From contig CM026391.1 of the NCBI GenBank assembly GCA_014843695.1, positions 22,475,518 to 22,539,517 on the forward strand: DNA of 64,000 nt, given 5' to 3'. Position 1 is the stretch's first letter. Each line of letters begins with the position of its first letter. Under the pieces are notes generated by a model that worked only from the letters and a program-made list of their open reading frames with translations, made no database searches and had not been told where the DNA came from. This document shows positions 58,431 through 64,000 of the stretch, one piece after another. The stretch comes from Archivesica marissinica (taxonomy: Eukaryota; Mollusca; Bivalvia; Venerida; Vesicomyidae). The translations under genes were made by a program, and so were the position numbers.

Positions 58431-59351
58431 TGGGGGCCGAACAATTATCGGGAAATGTATCAGCATACCCTGCCAAATATTATAATATTAAAATGCCTTA
58501 ACATATCGGAAATGTTTTAGTCTCTAAGTTGGATACATATTCACAATGTGGCGTCAATTTGTAAATACGTCCTATGCAGAACATTCCCAAAATGGCGACT
58601 GTTTTTACATTAATATTTAGAAAAATGTCCTCTTAACACAGATATTTTCCCTAATTAGGACCTCTTTTTGTGTGTGCCAGTATATTTTTAGACTTAGTAC
58701 ATTCAGGTGCATCCGTACGCCGTAATAAATAGTCCCTGATTATCAAACAAATCCAAACAAATAATCGACATAATATTTCTTAGATCACTTTATTACGCTA
58801 GTGCATATTTAGTATTTTATTGATCAAAGCGGATGTTTTCAACAAATAAAGCATGAACAAAAGCAACATGTGTAATTGTGTCGAATGTGTATTTAGTTAT
58901 TACACGTGTGGACATATAAGAAAATATGTGATGTATTTATAATACACTGAATACAAGCAAAGTTATGTGATACATATTTGTCTGCAATATATGTATATGA
59001 GAGACATCGAGTGAGAGACATCGGTTACTGCCCCTGAACACTGCCTAAACGCATATCGGGACTATTAAGCGGGTTCCTTTGTTTTCATCGTTGTTTCGTT
59101 TCGCACAACATGCTATAAATAACTTTTCATCTGGTGTTTCATCTTAAAATTATTAAATTACTATATCCCGAAATGTATCAGACTTATATTTAATGAAATG
59201 CTATGTTCTAAATATACTTCAAACGCCATGTTCCACAGAATGCTTTGTAATTATAGTGTCCACGCCATAAGGACTAAGTCGTGCAACACTTTATAATACT
59301 TTAGTTGTGTTCAACAAATAATTGATACTGTTTGTACATAAAAGAAAGTAA
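58431..59351. other. AT-rich spacer, nothing recognised
   Basis: No open frame or repeat that I can support. Confidence 0.5.
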
Positions 59352-59458
59352 AGTGTTTGTTTATTATAGTGTCACCCCCTATTTAAAGGGCCAGCCATTT
59401 CTGACTTATGAGACGCTTCTTTTTATGAACATCAGTACTTCAAGAATCCTATGCGTGT
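59352..59458 (+). repeat. Dispersed 105-bp repeat, copy 2
   Basis: Matches 11319-11425 with a handful of substitutions and stops at the same place (AGAATCCTATGC). Confidence 0.8.
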
Positions 59459-59514
59459 ATGCCAGGCGCCATCGGTAACAATTATTTAACTAGCTGGCGG
59501 CTCACCAACCAGCC

Positions 59515-59605
59515 ATATCAGAACGAACCCCTGGCGAGCTTCGAACCGTAAACATCCCGCTCCGTAGGCGGACACCTTAACCACTCACTAGGCCACGGAG
59601 GCGGT
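59515..59605 (-). mobile_element. tRNA-Arg-like SINE head, family E
   Basis: On the minus strand GCCTCCGTGGCCTAGTGAGT and GGTTCGAAGCTCGC are A- and B-box regions. CCGC-CTACGGA-GCGG forms an anticodon-like arm with ACG. The acceptor stem does not close, so this is not a functional tRNA gene. Confidence 0.7.
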
Positions 59606-60194
59606 ATATTTAGTGTATATTTACCTATCCTAACTACGGGTCGTGCGATGCGACTATTCACAAGGAATAACAAGGAATAGTCTATTGTTGAAAACAATTT
59701 AGTAACGGTATAATTTGTCAACTACGTGTGGGGTACATTAACACAAATAATATACAAATAATAATAATAATTGTAATAATAACCATGCAAAGATAGATGA
59801 ATCTGTACAACTATACTCGTTTTAAACCTCATACTGAAATTCTCTAAGATGAAAAACACGAACTTACCTTTCGATCTTGTATTGATAATAATTACAGCTC
59901 TCATCCCCAAATGTACAAAAACTGTGATAATTAACTAAACTACAGAACAGTTGGATTAAAAAACTTTAAAGTGTCCTAGATTCCATCTTCGAAATAAGCT
60001 TCAGTATTCAACAGTTCAGTGTCTGCATGTTGATGGAACAAGTCTTGTATATGACCGCGACAGAGAAATGAGAACAAACTACTAAACTAATGATAATTTT
60101 ACTAGATTGGAATTATATTCTATCAACTTCAGACTCATTACTCGGACAAACTAAGATCAGCGAGTATTCGTTATTTATTGTTTCGTTGTTTGTT
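59606..60194. other. AT-rich spacer, nothing recognised
   Basis: No open frame or repeat that I can support. Confidence 0.5.
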
Positions 60195-60455
60195 CGTTCT
60201 GGTGGCTTAAAGTCGCACCAACAATTCATCTCATATGGCGACTCTCCAGTTTCAATGCAATTTTTGGAAAAAAAGTCCAGGTGTCTCTTTGAGCAGCTTT
60301 TCGAACTGCTGAGTACAGCCACCGACCTTCCATAAGTCAGTTGGATAGATTCCTCATAAGAACGAATACGACAGCCTCAATGAGATTCGAGTCTACAGCT
60401 ATGAGGGATAAGAGATTTAAAGACAAAGACCTTAACCACTCGGTCAACAGAGGTC
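60195..60455 (-). mobile_element. tRNA-derived SINE, family D (-), long copy
   Basis: On the minus strand the head reads CCTCTGTTGACCGAGTGGTT (Ser/Leu-like) with TAGACTCGAATCTCATTGAG as B box. The body ends with GGAAGGTCGGTGGCTGTACT. The left part (GGTGGCTTAAAGTCGCACCA, then CATATGGCGACTCTCC) may be the tail module. A shared GCGACTCTC string also occurs near 29736. Confidence 0.7.
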
Positions 60456-61269
60456 CATGTCCATTAGTTATTGTATCACATAGTTTTGCTTATATTTAAT
60501 AACAGTGTTTATGTTTGAATCTGACCTTGTACATGCCTGGGAGAGGAAGTAGAAACCTGTCATTATATTGGCGTTATCATTAGCGTCAGATAGCTAGAAG
60601 ATCTCCCACATAGATAAGCGCATACAATCTGCACGGAACATGAGATTTTACAATTTGCTATTCTCACCGGAATTAACAGATGTATTATTCATCTCAGTCA
60701 AACGTGCCTACGTTATTTTAGTTTATTTATATTTCATTGCTCGATTCGTTTTACAAATATATGTGCCTACTACGCTATCTACACATGAGTCGACAATTGC
60801 TATATAGAGATGAAATGTCACATTGACTACAAAACATGTGTTTACTAAAATTAGGTGTACACCTATCAGCCTCCGACTTATATTTCAGTTTCGGCATTGT
60901 TATGTTTACATTTGCTAAACAAAAAATGAAATATCTTTATGAATCATAATATGATGTCGCTCTATAATGTTATTATTGTTTCACTTGCATTACCATGTGT
61001 AGCATCGATTCCCCGTTGCTACTCTCGTTACGACATCGCTACAAAAGCTAAATAGTTTAGTATGAATAACTACATCATTAAAGCGACATTACATCGCAAA
61101 AAGCAAATAAAATGATGTCCACGTATAAATGCATTGCTACTACAGATTCTTCCGAATACTTTCGACAAGAACCAGTCTATTATAGCGAGTGAAGTAATCA
61201 CGAAGTTATATAATGTATATGGTGCCTGCTTTAGTATTCAAGAAACAATATATTATAGCGAGTCAAGTA
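60456..61269. other. Spacer with a solo TTAA-element end
   Basis: TTAAAGCGACATTACATCGC at 61078 resembles the left end of the 43714 element. No partner end was seen. Otherwise AT-rich and unremarkable. Confidence 0.45.
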
Positions 61270-61750
61270 ATCACGAAGTAGATTTGTATGTTTGTAGATA
61301 TGTATGTAACACACAGAGGAGATATGTATGCGTGTAGATATGTATGCGCGTAGATATGTATGTGTGTAGATTTGTATGCGTGTAGATAAGTATGTGTGTA
61401 GATATGTATGTGTGTAGATATGTTTGTGTGTAGATATGTATGTAACACACAAAGTAGATATGTTTGTATGTAGATATGTATGTAACACACAAAGTAAATA
61501 TTATGTTTGTATATATGTATGTAACATACAGAGTAGGTACGTATGTGCGTAGATATGTATGTTGGTAGATATGTATGTAACATACAGAGTAGATACGTAT
61601 GTGCGTCGATATGTATGTTTGTAGATATGTATGTAACATACAGAGTAGATACGTATGTGCGTAGATATGTATGTTTGTAGATATGTATGTAACATACAGA
61701 GTAGGTATGTATGTGCGTAGATATGTATGTTTGTAGATATGTATGTAAAT
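61270..61750. repeat. Degenerate GTAGATATGTATGT array (T12)
   Basis: Short units of about 14 bp grade into a 56-bp composite (GTAGATATGTATGTAACATA, then CAGAGTAGATACGTATGTGC) toward the right. Minus-strand open frames rich in YIHIYKHT are by-products. Confidence 0.9.
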
Positions 61751-63329
61751 GTAACGTAGGTCATTTATAGAAAAGGTCTATACGTGTCTGGGCATGATTT
61801 CGTGACGCCAACAACTGACTGATGTAATATTACGGAAACTATAAACACGCGCGTGCTCAGTCCTTTGTGACTTAAGTATTGGATGCCAAAGTGTAAGGAT
61901 ATTTAGGTACCTATATGAATTATATAATAGAGCATTGTGGTCACCAAAATCTTACGATTGAAATGACAGTAATAAATATAATCATTTTATCGGTATAATG
62001 AGAATGTGTAGAGGGAGGTAATTGTGCACAGACATTAGCCATGTAATTAGAATTAAGGGTAGATACAGACAGAAATGGAGCAACATACCCCGAGTCGAAT
62101 GGACCATAAATAAGCGAGATAGTGTTTTACCACCATTTTTATCCTCCATTTTGAAAATCGTAGGTGCGGAACGTATAATCGTTTAGTACGAGTATCGAAA
62201 CCCCCGGATAGATAGGACCTATAATAAAGCTTATATAACGAATTTATATCGGTACTTCCGGTTTTTCGGATCACTACTTCCGGTATGAGGTCAGATCATT
62301 AATTGAGTCATGGATTCGTCATTGTCTCTTCGAGATCTTTCCAACGATACCAAACAAGGCCAGTTTCCTCGAAAGTTCATTTTTTGTCAAACTTATTTAT
62401 TTAAAGGGAAATAATTAGTATTATAGATATATCGAAAACGAATAATGATATATCAAAATGAAGGGTAGCGTTGGACTCGTGACGACGATACGCGTATATC
62501 AGAACTAACGTATAGTTACGTTACTTACGTTTAAATAGTTTTCATTTCCATAATTTGGACATTAAGGATATATAAAATCTTTAAATCTCGATATCTCGAA
62601 AACTACTTGCCGTATAAATAAAAGAAAGATACCGTTGGATCGGTCTCGCCGAGCTACGTCGAATTATTCAGATTTCTACGTCTAACACCGAGTCGAAAAA
62701 TTGATGACGTCAGATTCGTCGGCCATTTTGTTTTTCGAAATCAACTAATTCCATTCATCAAGAAAGGTTTAGCCTATAGCGATATTTGACTATCTGTTAA
62801 GTTAATAACTAATTTGGTTGTAATATCTCTCGTGTCAATTTTATTTAATATAAAAACGAATATGCCATAATTCATCAATATTACTCGCGTTTAATATCAA
62901 ATTCTACTAATTGATACGTTCTGAATCGATTTCTAGGGTCAAAACCGGTCAATTCCCAATTTTTTACAATCATTGAATATAATTGACATTTAACATTTTT
63001 TATTTACATTTACGGATTTCCGTGTCGATTTGTAGTAATTTGAAATTAATTACCTGTCTCGTCTTACCGGTAGATTGTACGGTGTATTTGGGACATATTT
63101 AACAACACGAGATATTTAGAATTACATGTGTCAGAAATCGATACATGCTGGGGTCACGATCTTATCTCATTCCTACAGTTAGTGCGTCCATGTTTTGTGT
63201 TGGAAGATGCGGGATATGATCATTAGTCAGGGGGATGTTTAACTACGTAAGAATAGACCTTACCAAATCAATTTGTTGTTAGACACCAATCCGATACCAT
63301 CCGTTTTATTGTCGTCTTTATACGCCAGT
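61751..63329. other. Unannotated sequence upstream of a candidate exon
   Basis: No repeat family from the rest of the window and no exon were recognised. It is notably free of minisatellites, with many CG dinucleotides compared with the region before it. It could contain the promoter or 5' UTR of the gene starting at 63330. Confidence 0.4.
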
Positions 63330-63539
63330 ATGGAATCGACACCAAGAACGAAGATCACTGAGTGGCTATGGATCCTTTTTACGATTGTGACGTGTATTGC
63401 CATACCGGCGATTGTTTTAATCTCTGTTGCAACTGTTTATCAAAATACAGACGATGAAGAGGGAATTTCAAATCAAACCGCCTGTTCGTACACAAATCAA
63501 TTTACTTTATCGGGAAATGTGTACGCTACTATATGTGAG
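63330..63539 (+). CDS. Candidate first exon of a single-pass membrane protein
   Basis: ATG with 70 codons to a good donor, GAG|GTAATT. A basic N terminus (MESTPRTKITEW) is followed by one hydrophobic helix at about residues 12-36 (LWILFTIVTCIAIPAIVLIS). An acidic, then cysteine-containing segment comes next, with an N-glycosylation sequon (NQT, SNQTACSYTNQF) and C50 and C69. The layout suits a type II membrane protein or a signal anchor with an extracellular part. I do not recognise the family. The window ends before the next exon can be seen. If the donor is not used, the frame stops four codons later. A transposon origin is not excluded. Confidence 0.5.
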
Positions 63540-63784
63540 GTAATTAGATAGCGTCCAATATTCAAAATATGTAGATATGGCACTAATTGATTAATTACAC
63601 CGGGATTTTCGAGATATGTAGCGCTGTGCGTGTACCATCAATTATATACAAGAAGTTTATACGAGTCATTTTCGATATATTGAGCCGTTGATCAGACAAC
63701 TAGGTTTTGGATGGGGCATACAGAATGATAGGACTTATTCGGGAATATATGCAGAATTTAAAAAGTATGACAAACCTTGATTGC

Positions 63785-63855
63785 CACCAGACATACGTTC
63801 ACACAGACAGGCGGCCCAACGGACAAACATACAAACAGACAGGAGGCCTGAAAGG
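63785..63855 (+). repeat. ACAGACAGGCGG-type simple repeat
   Basis: Imperfect CAGACA/ACAAACA repeats (ACACAGACAGGCGGCCCAAC), of the kind seen at the tail of some LINEs and SINEs. No attached element recognised. Confidence 0.4.
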
Positions 63856-63934
63856 CATACCTCATACCCCGCTAAAGAATCGTGTGTAAAGGTAGGTGGT
63901 TTTACATACATTATCTCTGTATAAAAGTAAGTTG

Positions 63935-64000
63935 TGAGGAATCTAGCTAGCTTGCTCGCGGAAGGTCTGTGGTTCTACCCCCAGTCTTATTAAGGAAGCT
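63935..64000 (+). mobile_element. Family-D SINE fragment at the window edge
   Basis: GCGGAAGGTCTGTGGTTCTA matches TGGAAGGTCGGTGGTTCTA of the copy at 39776. The rest lies outside the window. Confidence 0.5.

Noticed and set aside
59515..59605. tRNA-Arg(ACG) gene on the minus strand
   Set aside because: The acceptor stem does not close and the T arm is mutated; treated as a SINE head.
61231..61764. Minus-strand frames rich in YIHIYKHT
   Set aside because: Low-complexity translation of the degenerate GTAGATATGTATGT array.

Overview
The window is eukaryotic and comes from an invertebrate, most likely a lophotrochozoan such as a mollusc. It contains spliced exons with GT-AG borders, several tRNA-derived SINE families with target-site duplications, APE-type LINEs, piggyBac and hAT transposons, and very many minisatellites. 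The species call is inference from this repeat content. Two runs of exactly 1000 N (6647-7646 and 54051-55050) are scaffolding placeholders.

The one conserved host gene is the 3' end of CYFIP (Sra-1), the Rac1-binding subunit of the WAVE actin-nucleation complex. It lies on the + strand in five exons: 13134-13212, 30977-31092, 35135-35373, 37181-37328 and 39191-39394. All junction phases agree, and an AATAAA follows at 39511. Together the exons encode the last 261 residues. I recognise no earlier exon, so everything before 13134 is probably upstream intron. That stretch holds a decayed LINE, a broken piggyBac element (exon-like pieces at 792-968 and 7799-9546) and, between those pieces, a foldback-like repeat and a PHD/endonuclease/reverse transcriptase LINE with a 2A-like motif.

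The most striking feature is the intron after the first CYFIP exon (13213-30976). It is filled by a 52-bp satellite of about 260 copies. Its unit is a copy of the last 34 nt of that exon plus the first 18 nt of the intron, including the 5' splice site. The coding exon-intron junction has been amplified into about 13.6 kb of tandem donor-like sites. The array has higher-order repeats and was interrupted by a hAT transposon (14733-17248) with an 8-bp target duplication. The other three introns each carry a private minisatellite (46, 32 and 44 bp). The 44-bp array runs into the 3' splice site of the last exon.

Downstream of CYFIP are further arrays of 30, 30, 24, 59 and 36 bp. There is also a foldback sequence, a TTAA-flanked inverted-repeat element, and a 3.7-kb element with about 165-bp terminal inverted repeats enclosing a decayed transposon-type gene. 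Two 5'-truncated LINE ends then meet head to head. The right end is mostly unannotated AT-rich sequence with a candidate first exon of an unrecognised single-pass membrane protein (63330-63539). Tandem arrays make up roughly 29 kb of about 62 kb of real sequence. Long open frames inside arrays with units of 24, 30 or 36 bp follow from unit lengths divisible by three and are not called as genes.
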